64,000 nucleotides of DNA from Sporomusa acidovorans (GCF_002257695.2 NZ_CP155571.1), one strand, 5' to 3'. Numbered from the stretch's first letter, positions 1 to 12,528 are shown. Translations and numbers: made by a program. The notes: a model not told the origin generated them from the sequence alone.

Positions 1-635
1 GTAATAGCAGGCTTAAAAACCAGCGGGAAGCCATTTGTCGTAATAGAAATGGCTCCGGAAAAAGTCAATTCATTGTTGGCAAACGAGATCATGGCAATCT
101 GCGGCAATGCCAAGCTAGATAAAGTACTGCAGATGGCTGGCGTTAAGAAGGCTGATATCCTGGTAGCCGCCTTATCAGATGACGCTGACAACGTATATGT
201 TACGTTATCAGCCAAAAGCCAAAATCACAATATTACCGTTGCGGCACGCGCAGATGAAGAAGAGGCTCAATCTAAACTGAAGCAAGCCGGTGCAACAATG
301 GTCATATCGCCTTCCATTTCGGGCGGAAGACAGATACTAGCCGCAATAACAATCCGCTTGCCCATAATTTTTTTCAAAATATGTTCTACAACCAGGAACT
401 CTATATTGACATGACCGAAATACGCATTAGCGAAAAATCAAAACTTGTAGGGAAAAAACTTGGGGAGTTTTGGGCTAAGGAAACTCTTAATTTAACTATT
501 GCCGCCATCAACCGAAACCATGCTTTTCTTCCTACTTCACTCGAAACAGAAACAATAGCCGCCAACGATATTCTCATTGTGATTGGCCCGCCTGCCTCAA
601 TTCAGAAACTGACCAGATTGATAGAAGGGGGGTAG
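1..635 (+). pseudogene. TrkA/RCK-domain potassium uptake or channel regulator, 5' end outside window, frameshifted
   Basis: The reading frame is open from base 1 and gives a TrkA-N type Rossmann core (SGKPFVVIE, later ILVAALSDDADNVYVT), then runs into non-homologous residues after about base 350. The continuation (NPLAHNFFQNMFYNQELYID, then a TrkA-C domain ending VIGPPASIQKL) is in another frame up to 635. Adding one A near 349-351 would join both parts. The family binds NAD(H) or ATP and gates K+ transporters or channels on the cytoplasmic side; any membrane part would lie left of the window. The lesion is in a short A-rich run, so a real mutation and a sequencing error both remain possible. 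Confidence 0.75.
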
Positions 636-661
636 ATAAAGATGAACATGGAGTTGGTGCT

Positions 662-1276
662 ATGAAAAGGAATACGGCGAACAAAATCCTGGATACCGCC
701 ACTTCCTTATTTGCCGAACTCGGATTTGAAAACGTCACTATAAATCTACTGGCGCAAACAGCCAATGTAAATAGCGCCGCTATTTCCTATTACTTTGGCA
801 GCAAGGAGACTCTTTACCAGATGATTTTGGATAACCAATTTTCACCCGCACTACAGGCACTTCGGGAAGTGGAAGCAAGTTTCAATTTAACAGCAACTGA
901 ACATTTGCTTGACTACGTAGAGGTGATTGCTGCGGTCAGACGTAAGCAATCTTATCTAGCTTCACTTTGGCATTACGAAATTAACCGTCACGATGCCGTC
1001 CAAAAGAGCTTTGTCGTAAAAGTTGTAAAAGAATATATTGTTCAATTGTATCAATACATCTTTTCTGCCTTATGTCACGGAATCTCGCAAAAAGAATTTC
1101 TCTCCACCGTAGACCCTTACTGCACAGCCTCCGTACTACTGGAAATGATGCATGCTCCTTATATCCCTGCTTCGCTGCTAACGGAACAGACCTTATCAGT
1201 CCAGGATAAGCGCAAGGATTATACCGTACAAGCTACTTACCATTACTTGCAAGGAATTCGGCGTATCCCGCTTTAA
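662..1276 (+). CDS. TetR/AcrR family transcriptional regulator
   Basis: The protein has 204 residues. The N-terminal 55 residues form the TetR DNA-binding domain, with a typical recognition helix (NSAAISYYFGSKETLYQ). The C-terminal part is helical and resembles the ligand/dimer domains of CecR-like members, but the ligand cannot be read from sequence. GGAG at 650-653 fits the ATG at 662. It begins just after the broken RCK gene and is followed by a lipase-like pseudogene, so its original target may be lost. It is the only apparently intact gene in the first 2.5 kb. Confidence 0.8.
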   Translation: MKRNTANKILDTATSLFAELGFENVTINLLAQTANVNSAAISYYFGSKETLYQMILDNQFSPALQALREVEASFNLTATEHLLDYVEVIAAVRRKQSYLASLWHYEINRHDAVQKSFVVKVVKEYIVQLYQYIFSALCHGISQKEFLSTVDPYCTASVLLEMMHAPYIPASLLTEQTLSVQDKRKDYTVQATYHYLQGIRRIPL

Positions 1277-1306
1277 GGGAAATTTATCATCATCAGGTGA
1301 TCGATC

Positions 1307-2054
1307 ATGAAACGTTTTTTTCTATTAATTTGCACGTTTAATTTGCACGTTGTTGCTGCTGCTTCGGCCACTCAGCAGTTATGCCGGCTTGCAGGAAGAC
1401 TATGAAGAAGCTTATCAACTCTATATAACTGCCGGAGCCAGCGTTGCAGCATATCATGACCGGATTGGCGAAGTTGTCACACATTATCTTGAGCAAGATG
1501 GCTGGAGAATTGACCACTACGTGCAGGCCGAAGGATATAGCGGAGCCCGTTTTCTTGTTGCGCAGAAGGCCAATCCCGCAGGCGGCACAACTTACGTTGT
1601 TGCTATTGTCGGTACTGAAACCTCCCAAGATGTAAAATTAGATTTAAAAGTCGACAAAGTATACTTTGCCGGTACTAATTTAGCTGAATTTGCCGCTAAT
1701 GCCGCGAAAAAGGGACTTCCTGACACTGTGCCAAAAGTTCACCGGGGATTTTATGAATTTGTACAGGCCGGGCCGGCTGCTACTCTGCGTAATAATCATG
1801 TCCCCGCATTATCGCTGCTTGACCAATTGAATCGTTAATTCGGGTGACCCGGTTACCGGCGTTTATGCTTAAAACAAGAAAAAAACACATATTACATAAC
1901 TTTAACGCAGATAGTATATGATACGGCAACAGGCAGCATAATCGATACCGCTGTTTTTTCTAGCGGGACGTATAATCTAACTCCTCTTGAGGCTTTTATT
2001 CACGTTTTTAGAGACATAAATGTCTATTTTAAGACTCGCCTCACTAAAAAATAA
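1307..2054 (+). pseudogene. Degraded secreted lipase-like (class 3) gene
   Basis: An ATG at 1307 starts a signal-peptide-like MKRFFLLICT, but a 13-bp tandem duplication (1326-1351) shifts the frame. Removing one copy gives MKRFFLLICTLLLLLRPLSS followed by YAG, a convincing export signal. The downstream frame (1350-1838) has lipase-3-like features: VVAIVGTET, then D, then VHRGFYEFVQAG. The expected GHSLGG catalytic core is absent; the frame stops at 1838. Two more frames continue the C-terminus (NSGDPVTGVYA, then TYYITLTQIVYDTATG to a stop at 2054), broken at an A-rich run near 1875. So there is a duplication, an internal deletion and at least one indel. The lipase assignment is moderate; pseudogene status is strong. 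Confidence 0.7.
1326..1351 (+). repeat. 13-bp exact tandem duplication inside a signal peptide
   Basis: The unit TAATTTGCACGTT occurs twice back to back (1326-1338 and 1339-1351). Deleting either copy restores one continuous signal peptide to the downstream lipase-like frame, so the duplication is the frame-breaking event there. Confidence 0.95.
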
Positions 2055-2100
2055 TTTATTAGCAAAAAAGTTCGATATCAAATAAAAAAGCAAACCTTTT

Positions 2101-2450
2101 CTACCATTTATATTGTCCTGGAGAAATACCAAATTTCTTTTTAAAGGCTTTCTGAAAATGGCTTTGGTCGGAAAACCCGGTTGCAAGCGCCGATTCAACA
2201 AGTGATTTACCGGAAGCTAACAGGTTGGTCGCTTTTTTAAGCGGACTTGTAATTGATAGGCATGTAGCGGTACGCCAACTTCTTTTGCAAATACACGGGA
2301 TAAGTGAAACGCGCTGAGCGCCGCAACAGATGCTAAGCACAGGATATCCGGCGGCCAGAAAAAAATCGCCTCATGGCTCAATTCTTTCCGGTCGCACCGA
2401 TCTACTCATGAGACACTCACTTAACAGACTGATTAGAAAATGCAGTTTCC
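2101..2450 (-). pseudogene. AraC-family regulator remnant (C-terminal HTH)
   Basis: On the minus strand the final segment reads as an AraC HTH end (VESALATGFSDQSHFQKAFK, then KKFGISPGQYKW and stop at 2101). The preceding part (LSAFHLSRVFAKEVGVPLHA, then YQLQVRLKK) is in another frame, broken in a run of six A/T near 2235. A further upstream fragment (LLSECLMSRSVRPERIE) is in yet another frame. At least two frameshifts are needed and no intact start exists. The original regulator function is unknown. Confidence 0.75.
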
Positions 2451-2483
2451 GCCGCGTTGTTGTACAGTTGTAAAACTGCTATG

Positions 2484-2520
2484 AAAACGAAGAAAAGAGC
2501 TTTACGAAAACATCGTAAAA
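2484..2520 (-). terminator. Probable terminator of the rRNA/tRNA operon
   Basis: Just downstream of tRNA-Arg on the minus strand an inverted repeat (TTTACGA ... TCGTAAA) is followed by a T-rich stretch (CTCTTTTCTTCGTTTTC). The stem is short, so this is only a moderate call. Confidence 0.5.
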
Positions 2521-2535
2521 CCCTTGAAATATCTA

Positions 2536-2612
2536 TGGTGACCCCGGCGTGATTCGAACACGCGGCCTTTTGATTCGTAGTCAAACGCTCTATCCAGCTG
2601 AGCTACGGAGTC
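2536..2612 (-). tRNA. tRNA-Arg (ACG)
   Basis: The minus strand gives a complete cloverleaf starting GACTCCGTAGCTCAGCTGG, with anticodon ACG in the loop TGACTACGAATC, a TTCGAATC T-loop and an encoded CCA end (2536-2538). Last tRNA of the operon. Confidence 0.95.
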
Positions 2613-2654
2613 AATGAATAATAATAAAGATGTTCTTCGCTATCGCTCAGAACT

Positions 2655-2715
2655 AAGCGACTCACACAGATTCTCATTTCGCCTATCGGCTTGTGAGAAC
2701 CTGGTTCGCTGCTTA
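2655..2715 (-). repeat. Spacer repeat copy 1, following tRNA-Asp
   Basis: About 60 bp directly 3' of tRNA-Asp are nearly identical to 3225-3286, which follow tRNA-Asn. Each holds a small hairpin with TTCTCA/TGAGAA arms. The likely origin is duplication of a tRNA-plus-spacer unit; the hairpin may act in processing. Confidence 0.8.
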
Positions 2716-2792
2716 TGGCGACCCTGAACGGATTTGAACCGTCGATCTCCGCCGTGACAGGGCGGCATGTTAGACCGCTACACCACAGGGCC
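2716..2792 (-). tRNA. tRNA-Asp (GTC)
   Basis: Cloverleaf with acceptor GGCCCTG, anticodon stem CCGCC/GGCGG and loop CTGTCAC (anticodon GTC), T-loop GTTCAAATC, and CCA encoded at 2716-2718. Confidence 0.95.
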
Positions 2793-2863
2793 ACATTATT
2801 CGATTCTCGACTTTAGATTTTCGATTTTTCGAATGTCGAACGTCTAGCGTCGAATATCGAGGA
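2793..2863. repeat. TCGA-rich spacer hairpin between tRNA-Asp and tRNA-Val
   Basis: The spacer is made of short units such as ATTCGATTCTCGA, TTCGAATGTCGAACG and TCGAATATCGA that fold on themselves. The same style of sequence recurs at 2941-3019, 3363-3405, 7318-7362 and inside 16S V1. Confidence 0.75.
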
Positions 2864-2940
<77 letters not shown>

Positions 2941-3019
2941 TATTCGATGCTCGATTATCGACTCTCGATTTCCGAAGTGGTTAATCGAATGTCGCATATC
3001 GAACGTCGACTGTCAAAAA
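2941..3019. repeat. TCGA-rich spacer between tRNA-Val and tRNA-Glu
   Basis: Units ATTCGATGCTCGATTATCGA, ATCGAATGTCGCA and ATCGAACGTCGA alternate and can pair internally. No coding frame or promoter is apparent. Confidence 0.75.
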
Positions 3020-3094
3020 TGGTGACCCGTGGGGGAATCGAACCCCCGTTATCGCCGTGAAAGGGCGGTGTCTTAACCGCTTGACCAACGGGCC
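3020..3094 (-). tRNA. tRNA-Glu (TTC)
   Basis: Cloverleaf starting GGCCCGTTGGTCAAGCGG, anticodon loop CTTTCAC (anticodon TTC), T-loop GTTCGATTC and encoded CCA (3020-3022). Only three bases separate it from tRNA-Ser. Confidence 0.95.
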
Positions 3095-3097
3095 AGA

Positions 3098-3188
3098 TGG
3101 CGGAGTGGGTGGGATTTGAACCCACGCAGGCCTCACGACCTCTAACGATTTAGCAAACCGTCCTCTTCAGCCACTTGAGTACCACTCC
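3098..3188 (-). tRNA. tRNA-Ser (GCT)
   Basis: A long-variable-arm (type II) tRNA of about 91 nt: acceptor GGAGTGG, anticodon loop TTGCTAA (anticodon GCT), variable arm GAGGTCGTGAGGCCT, T-loop GTTCAAATC and encoded CCA. Confidence 0.95.
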
Positions 3189-3224
3189 AATGTATATGTG
3201 TTTAAAAAGTTTGGCTCTCTGCTT

Positions 3225-3286
3225 AAAGCGAATCACTTAGGTTCTCATTTCGCCTTTCGACTTGTGAGAACCTGGTTTGCTGCTTA
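3225..3286 (-). repeat. Spacer repeat copy 2, following tRNA-Asn
   Basis: Paralogous to 2655-2715, sharing the blocks TTCTCATTTCGCCT and TTGTGAGAACCTGGTT and the end TGCTTATGGC, with scattered substitutions. Confidence 0.8.
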
Positions 3287-3362
3287 TGGCTCCCCGAGTA
3301 GGACTCGAACCTACGACCAATCGGTTAACAGCCGATTGCTCTACCAACTGAGCTATCGAGGA
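3287..3362 (-). tRNA. tRNA-Asn (GTT)
   Basis: Cloverleaf starting TCCTCGATAGCTCAGTTGG, anticodon loop CTGTTAA (anticodon GTT), T-loop GTTCGAGTC and encoded CCA (3287-3289). First tRNA after the 23S gene. Confidence 0.95.
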
Positions 3363-3405
3363 ATGTATTCGTGAGTCGAATGTTCGAGGTTCGTTTGTTC
3401 GAAAA
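3363..3405. repeat. TCGA-rich spacer between tRNA-Asn and 23S rRNA
   Basis: Short self-complementary stretch with GTCGAATGTTCGAGGTTCG and TTGTTCGAAAAG, the same family as in the other spacers. The rest of the spacer (to 3478) holds GTTTTGAGGGAATG on the minus strand, also present near 7214. Confidence 0.7.
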
Positions 3406-3478
3406 GAACTACTAAAACCTTCCATACATTCCCTCAAAACTATCACAGAAGAAAGTTTGCTCATTTAGGATTTATATT

Positions 3479-6448
<2,970 letters not shown>

Positions 6449-6844
6449 CTAGCTGCAACTGTCTATAAGCCGCCATCTGCGGCGCCGCACAATATGCGTA
6501 ATACATATCTGCGACAATCTGAATGCGTTGATAAAACATCGAATCCAGAATCGTGCTCCTCAGACGTTTTGCTTACGTACACAAGTACGCGCGCGGCAAC
6601 GTCTTCCGGTGCGCCTAGCAGCTGACACCTTCTAGCCAGTTTCGCCTCAACTTAAACTTAGTTTTTACTAAATTTAAGACTTTCTTAATCCTAATTGCGC
6701 GTAAAGAACTTCTCACATTCATATATGAGGTATTTCTTTACTTTGCTTTCTTCTGTGCAGTTTTCAAGGAACATCGGAACATTTATGTTATCAGAATTTC
6801 TCGGCTTTCGCAACGAGAAAGTTCTGATAGCTTCCGTTCCTGAA
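6449..6844 (-). other. 5S-23S spacer and 23S leader with hairpins
   Basis: About 400 nt without a gene. One strong hairpin (GACGTT ... AACGTC with GTAC/GTAC, about 6563-6604) and an inverted repeat TCAGAATTTCTCG...CGAGAAAGTTCTGA (6791-6828) are visible. A CCTTGAAAACTGCACAG leader-type motif lies near 6750-6775. These look like processing stems or antitermination leader rather than genes. Confidence 0.6.
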
Positions 6845-7028
6845 CCAGCAACTTCCTAATCTCCCAGGCCGTTTCCAACCAAGTACCTTCGGCGTTTGTC
6901 AGCGTTCTAGTTACTCACTTCTCCCATATTCAGCAGTTTATTCACTTCGTATGCATTAGGTGCATCTTCGTGTCCTTAACTACTGTGTTCGGTATGGGAA
7001 CAGGTCAAACGTCTTATCGCCACTTGAT
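6845..7028 (-). rRNA. 5S ribosomal RNA with a 76-nt internal insertion
   Basis: The minus strand carries the diagnostic 5S core CTGTTCCCATACCGAACAC followed by AGTTAAG, and the distal part CGCCGAAGGTACTTGG and CTGGGAGATTAGG. In a normal 5S (about 117 nt) the helix II 3' strand follows GTTAAG directly. Here the matching strand CAAACG (6893-6898), which pairs with CGTTTG on the 5' side, is reached only after 76 extra bases. The total is about 180 nt. All other helices look intact, so this resembles an expansion segment. The gene sits between 16S and 23S, not after 23S. Ends are approximate. Confidence 0.85.
6899..6974 (-). other. Expansion segment in 5S rRNA at the helix II/III junction
   Basis: These 76 bases separate GTTAAG from the helix II 3' strand CAAACG. 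The insertion has a small hairpin (ATGCA ... TGCAT) but no strong overall stem and no coding sense. Whether it is spliced out, cleaved or kept in the ribosome cannot be told from sequence. Confidence 0.8.
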
Positions 7029-7317
7029 ATTAATACTATCTCATAGCTTCAACGAAGGCTCTAGTTACGAATATAGAACATACAGTGTAAAATTCAAAGG
7101 TACGTTAGTACCTTCCTTCCCACAGCCATCGTCACTGGATTATATTGTTTCAGGAATATCTATGTTATCATACTCACTTATTTATTTCAACAAGTAAGTT
7201 TTGGTAACTAGCATTCCCTCAAAACCAAACAATGTAAGGAGATACTACAGCCACCGCATATGGTGCGTCTAGTATCGTAATGCTGCCAAATGTGTCGACC
7301 TGGAAGTAGCTCGCTTT
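7029..7317 (-). other. 16S-5S spacer
   Basis: About 290 nt without a tRNA or coding region. Near 7210-7245 the minus strand has a TTGGTTTTGAGGGAATG motif also seen before the tRNA block. No clear promoter was found. Confidence 0.5.
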
Positions 7318-7362
7318 CTATGTCGAAAGTCGAATATCGACCTTCGAACGTCGAACGCTTCT
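7318..7362. repeat. TCGA-rich repeat immediately 3' of 16S rRNA
   Basis: GTCGAAAGTCGAATATCGA and CTTCGAACGTCGAACG form a short imperfect hairpin just beyond the mature 16S 3' end; same family as the tRNA spacers and the V1 insert. Confidence 0.7.
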
Positions 7363-7365
7363 CCC

Positions 7366-9019
<1,654 letters not shown>

Positions 9020-9208
9020 AAGTATATTTATTGAAGCCATTTGTTGGCTCTTACAATCTATTTGGAAATTGTTTTGGTTTTATATATCGCAAGCGATATA
9101 TAACCGCACATCTGGCTTTTTGATGCATTACTTACATTGTTCAGTTTTCAGGGAACGACGTGCATGGATGCACTAGTTGCCACATCGTCTGTTTTTGACG
9201 AATATTTA

Positions 9209-9237
9209 TTCTTAGCATGTATCTTTCGTTATGTCAA
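9209..9237 (-). promoter_or_regulatory. rrn promoter P2 (proximal)
   Basis: On the minus strand TTGACA (9237-9232), 17-bp spacer, TAAGAA (9214-9209). A perfect -35 with exact spacing, about 190 bp upstream of 16S. Confidence 0.8.
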
Positions 9238-9284
9238 CAAAATTATTCATACCATTTATTACCGTTGCTCACAGCGACTTTTAT

Positions 9285-9313
9285 ATGATATCATGTTGTT
9301 TGCGCCATGTCAA
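9285..9313 (-). promoter_or_regulatory. rrn promoter P1 (distal)
   Basis: On the minus strand TTGACA (9313-9308), 17-bp spacer, TATCAT (9290-9285). Together with P2 it forms the tandem arrangement typical of rRNA operons. The leader contains a perfect 22-bp inverted repeat TATATATCGC/GCGATATATA at about 9081-9102. Confidence 0.8.
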
Positions 9314-9361
9314 CTGTAACTTTTTGGATTTAATTTCTAATCTAAACTTAAGAAAAGCTTT

Positions 9362-9408
9362 TTATAAAAAATCAAGCCGGAAGTGATTTGTACCACCCAT
9401 TCCGGCTT
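9362..9408 (-). terminator. Rho-independent terminator after lctP
   Basis: Minus strand: AAGCCGGAA and TTCCGGCTT arms (9374-9382 and 9400-9408) followed by GATTTTTTATAAA. It separates lctP from the rrn promoters. Confidence 0.85.
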
Positions 9409-9474
9409 TATCTATTATTAACAGGTATACCATTATCAAAACAAAATCATGTCCTACAGTTATTAATTGTCAAA

Positions 9475-11064
9475 TCAAATAGCTGTCTTTAGCAGCACTA
9501 ACACAAAAAGCGATGTAATCAGCGTGATAATCAGTGAAAATATAAAAGCGGTACGAATAATTTGATTTTCCTGTCCCAGCTTGTCAATAGAAGCTGCCGC
9601 ATTTTGCAGCTTGGCCGGAGATATCACACTTGCCAGTCCACCCCCAAAAGCCAGGCCAGCCGTTATAATAATTGTTCCCACTAACGTCATATTAAGATTT
9701 TGGGCTGTTGTCATTGTATATTTGGCAAACATAGCAATGGTTGATGCCTCACTGCCGGTAATAAATCCGCCGAACAAACCAATAAACGCTACGACAGCCC
9801 CGTAGGTATCATGAAAATAGAGAGCGGAGTAATCTGCCAGTACTTTTACCATGCTGGCTGTTTCAAACTTGCCTGTCACCATACTATAACCTGACATATT
9901 CATAATTTCACCTATGGAAAAAAATATAGCCGCGGAAAAAACCGGTCTTGGAGCCCGCTGCCACCAAATGGCCAAAGTATTTTTAATCTGCTGACCAGTG
10001 GGGCGAATAAACGGAACTGACAAAACTGTACTGATAAATATCCAGGTATAGGCATTCCATAAAGCCCGCGTGTCAATAGCACTGCCATTCGCTGTAATGC
10101 CGGCAATCGGCAGTTTTAATGTCCTATATAGAAAATTAAACACATCTTTAGGTACATTTAAAAGCAAAATAAAAACAACCAATAAAATCCATGGAGTCAA
10201 CGCCCGCCATAAAAAATATTGCCGTTCGTACGCAAGTTCTTCGGCCGTCAGTTTACTCTTATCAATGACTTTTTTTCCTGTTAAAATCAACAGCATGACC
10301 ATGGCTATTATGACGGCAATCCCGCACAATACTCCTGTCAGCACGACCAGATTATCATACTTATTGCTAAAATATGATACGACGCCAATGACCGTTCCGG
10401 TAAGCAAGCAAGGAATTATCCCTTCTTTAATTCCCCGCCATTTTCCTACAATCCAGAGCATACATAAGCCTATTAGGGTAGAAACTACCGGCAAAAACAG
10501 ATAAAAGGCCATTCCTGCCTGCGCCAGACTAATCTCGTGCCCTTTGCCGAAAAAACTGTTGGCTATATCGACAAATACAACAATGGGGGCACCTAAAAGC
10601 GCATACGTACACAATGAGTCATACCCTATTGCGGGCAAAGCAATAGCTACCTGAGTCGAGTAACCCATCGCCAACAGTATGGGCGGCAACAGGGAAACCG
10701 GCGTTGCCCCAACCGCTACCATTAAGGTGCCAAAGCCGATATTAATCAGCATAATTTGAATTGCCCGGTTTTCACTGGCTATTGTTTTGATAAAAATTAT
10801 AATTCGCTTAAGCGCCCCTGTTTGTTCCATAAAAGCCATTTGCAACAAGGAGGTCGCCACAATAAGCGAGACAGCAAAGGACCGTATAAACCCTGCCACT
10901 GTCGAACGCAATATGACCTCAATACTTGTCTGAAAAACAAAATAAGCAACCACGGAAATCGTTAACCATCCTACAATGCCACTTACATCTGCTGCCTGTT
11001 TCCAAATGATCAGCATAGCCAAAATAACAACAATCGGCAACAGCGTGAATAGTAAGTTCTCCAT
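9475..11064 (-). CDS. lctP: L-lactate permease (LctP family)
   Basis: The 529 residues are almost entirely hydrophobic, with about 13 predicted membrane spans. They contain family-typical stretches GATPVSLLPPILLAMGY, ALPAIGYDSLCTYALLGAP and GGFITGSEASTIAMFAKY. The family imports lactate (and glycolate) with protons. AAGGAG precedes the ATG at 11064. There is no lactate dehydrogenase or regulator next to it. Upstream is a 490-bp leader with a T-box and terminator, unusual for a lactate transporter. The next gene downstream is the rRNA operon behind its own promoters, so lctP is monocistronic. Substrate is inferred from family only. Confidence 0.9.
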   Translation of the reverse strand: MENLLFTLLPIVVILAMLIIWKQAADVSGIVGWLTISVVAYFVFQTSIEVILRSTVAGFIRSFAVSLIVATSLLQMAFMEQTGALKRIIIFIKTIASENRAIQIMLINIGFGTLMVAVGATPVSLLPPILLAMGYSTQVAIALPAIGYDSLCTYALLGAPIVVFVDIANSFFGKGHEISLAQAGMAFYLFLPVVSTLIGLCMLWIVGKWRGIKEGIIPCLLTGTVIGVVSYFSNKYDNLVVLTGVLCGIAVIIAMVMLLILTGKKVIDKSKLTAEELAYERQYFLWRALTPWILLVVFILLLNVPKDVFNFLYRTLKLPIAGITANGSAIDTRALWNAYTWIFISTVLSVPFIRPTGQQIKNTLAIWWQRAPRPVFSAAIFFSIGEIMNMSGYSMVTGKFETASMVKVLADYSALYFHDTYGAVVAFIGLFGGFITGSEASTIAMFAKYTMTTAQNLNMTLVGTIIITAGLAFGGGLASVISPAKLQNAAASIDKLGQENQIIRTAFIFSLIITLITSLFVLVLLKTAI

Positions 11065-11144
11065 GTTATTCTCCTTCCTACTTTTGCTACAATACTAGCA
11101 AATTCCTACAAAACCTCCTCCTAGAAATAGAATAGCGGAAAGAC

Positions 11145-11222
11145 TTCGCTATGCCAGGCTTTTTCGGATGCAGGCAAAGCTTAGTCGTGCTGTTCGGGCG
11201 GAAAGCCATCTTTCCGTCCGGA
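11145..11222 (-). other. Structured leader element E1 between T-box and lctP
   Basis: Minus strand: a GGACGGAAAG/CTTTCCGCCC hairpin, then ACGACTAAG-CTT-TGCC, CATCC, CCTGGCA and AGTCTTTCCGC. The order and primary sequence match the leader of xdh at about 61385-61475 (ACGACTAAGGCTTCTGCC). The function is unknown; I could not match it to a riboswitch family I know. Confidence 0.5.
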
Positions 11223-11553
11223 TAAAATAAAAACCCCCATCCCCTAATGGAATAAGGGACGGGAGTAGATTCCCGCGATACCACCCTTGTAGAGTCATTA
11301 ACCCAAACCAGCTATTGACTCCTCCTCTGTAGAGTACGGGCAAAGCATAAGCTTACCGATACCCCCTTCCCATAACGGCGGAAGTTCCGTCCACACCTAC
11401 CAAGTTCAAAAAATAATCGTTGAACCCTTCAGCTAGCAACTCTGAGGTGTACTTCACGAATCAACTCCAGTCCGGGCTTTCACCAACCGCCGGCTCTCTG
11501 CGCTGTAATCGAAGGCTACTCTCCTCTTCACAGTCTTTAGGATCGTTCTATTT
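11223..11553 (-). promoter_or_regulatory. T-box leader with terminator upstream of lctP
   Basis: The minus strand has the T-box sequence AAGGGTGGTATCGCG (11274-11288) followed by a terminator CCCGTCCC...GGGGATGGGGG plus T-run (11223-11263). Upstream is a stem I with AGTAG, CAGAGAGCCGG and GGTGAAAGCC landmarks. The specifier region reads GTGAAGTACACCTCAGAG. By the rule that a purine follows the codon, TAC (Tyr) is most likely, with GTA (Val) as the alternative; the T-box N base fits a discriminator A, which does not separate them. Uncharged tRNA should allow read-through into lctP, the only gene downstream. Confidence 0.85.
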
Positions 11554-11668
11554 ATTTTGTAATCACTGTATAATCCTTTGCATTTTCAGATAGTCAATGT
11601 TTCATTGAGTATAATATAGCAATACACATGTTTTTTGTCAAGACTAACGCCTACAAATTATTGTACAG

Positions 11669-12151
11669 CTAGCGGATACTGCTGGTACGAAAGGATTTTT
11701 CTCCGAATTTTTCAATTCCCAGATAATAGTCCAAACTGTACTTACCCGGCCCGATAAAAGCGGCGGCGAAAAAGCTTAGCCCGTCTTCCAGAGACTGCGA
11801 CGCTTTCTGCAATCCCTTGCCATCTGCCATTTGGCTGATGAATGCAACTAACATATTGCTAAACAGCAAAAAACAGGCCGGACGATAAAACAGTCCAAGA
11901 GCAAACAGCAAGCCGCCGCCAAATTCGGCAAAGCTAGACATAAAGCCCCAAATACCAGGTGCAAACTCAATCCCGAATGTGCCCATGGCTTTGCCAAGCC
12001 CCGCCCATGCTCCGGGCCCGCCAATAATCTTTGGCCAGCCATGCCACATAAACATTCCGCCCAACCCCAGCCGAAACAACAACAATGCCGAATCCCGAAA
12101 GCGGTACAGTATCTCTGCAAATTGCCGCAAAAAATCTTTCAACAAGATCAC
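11669..12151 (-). CDS. DoxX family membrane protein
   Basis: The 160-residue protein has four hydrophobic helices and the DoxX hallmarks LFRLGLGGMFMWHGWPKI and FAEFGGGLLFALGLFYRPA. DoxX proteins are small inner-membrane proteins often linked to thiol or redox stress; precise chemistry is not established for most. The start is a GTG close behind GGAG; a TTG six bases on is a possible alternative. It follows the DUF1540 and rubrerythrin genes on the same strand (38-bp gap), suggesting a redox or oxygen-stress group. Confidence 0.8.
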   Translation of the reverse strand: MILLKDFLRQFAEILYRFRDSALLLFRLGLGGMFMWHGWPKIIGGPGAWAGLGKAMGTFGIEFAPGIWGFMSSFAEFGGGLLFALGLFYRPACFLLFSNMLVAFISQMADGKGLQKASQSLEDGLSFFAAAFIGPGKYSLDYYLGIEKFGEKSFRTSSIR

Positions 12152-12189
12152 GTCTCCAAAAATTATTTCTCCAGACAGTTATCCGCAAC

Positions 12190-12510
12190 TTATTCTCTAT
12201 GTTTAAAACTGGCACACTTTGTTTGGGTGTAATATTCCACATTGTCGCCGCTTACTGTAATGGAACCTAACTGGCAAAGCTTGTTATCATTATACGAACA
12301 AGTTTCAACTACGCACTTCAAACAATCACAGGAACCGGAGCTTAACACATTATTTGTCAACTCCGCATAATGCAGTTTGTTCAGATAAGTGCCGCAGTTA
12401 GTATGACAGTCCTTGGTGGCTGAATTGCCGACTATATCGATGCAATTTGCGTAACATATACCTGAATTATTGTGGGAACAGTTAATAACCTCACAATCAA
12501 TTTTCGCCAT
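12190..12510 (-). CDS. DUF1540 cysteine-rich protein (two repeats)
   Basis: 106 residues with two copies of the DUF1540 pattern, first around CEVINCSHNNSGICYA (residues 5-45) and second around CVVETCSYNDNKLCQ (65-102). Each has regularly spaced cysteines likely to bind a metal such as zinc or iron. RBS GAGGAG precedes the ATG. It lies 18 bp after rubrerythrin and 38 bp before doxX, so the three are probably co-transcribed. The biochemical role of DUF1540 is unknown. Confidence 0.85.
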   Translation of the reverse strand: MAKIDCEVINCSHNNSGICYANCIDIVGNSATKDCHTNCGTYLNKLHYAELTNNVLSSGSCDCLKCVVETCSYNDNKLCQLGSITVSGDNVEYYTQTKCASFKHRE

Positions 12511-12528
12511 TTTCCAATGCTCCTCTTT

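Noticed and set aside
1326..1351. Phase-variable switch in the lipase-like gene
   Set aside because: Only two repeat units and additional lesions, including loss of the catalytic core, indicate decay, not switching.
2496..2520. tRNA-like or ncRNA hairpin after tRNA-Arg
   Set aside because: The stem is short and best explained as an operon terminator.
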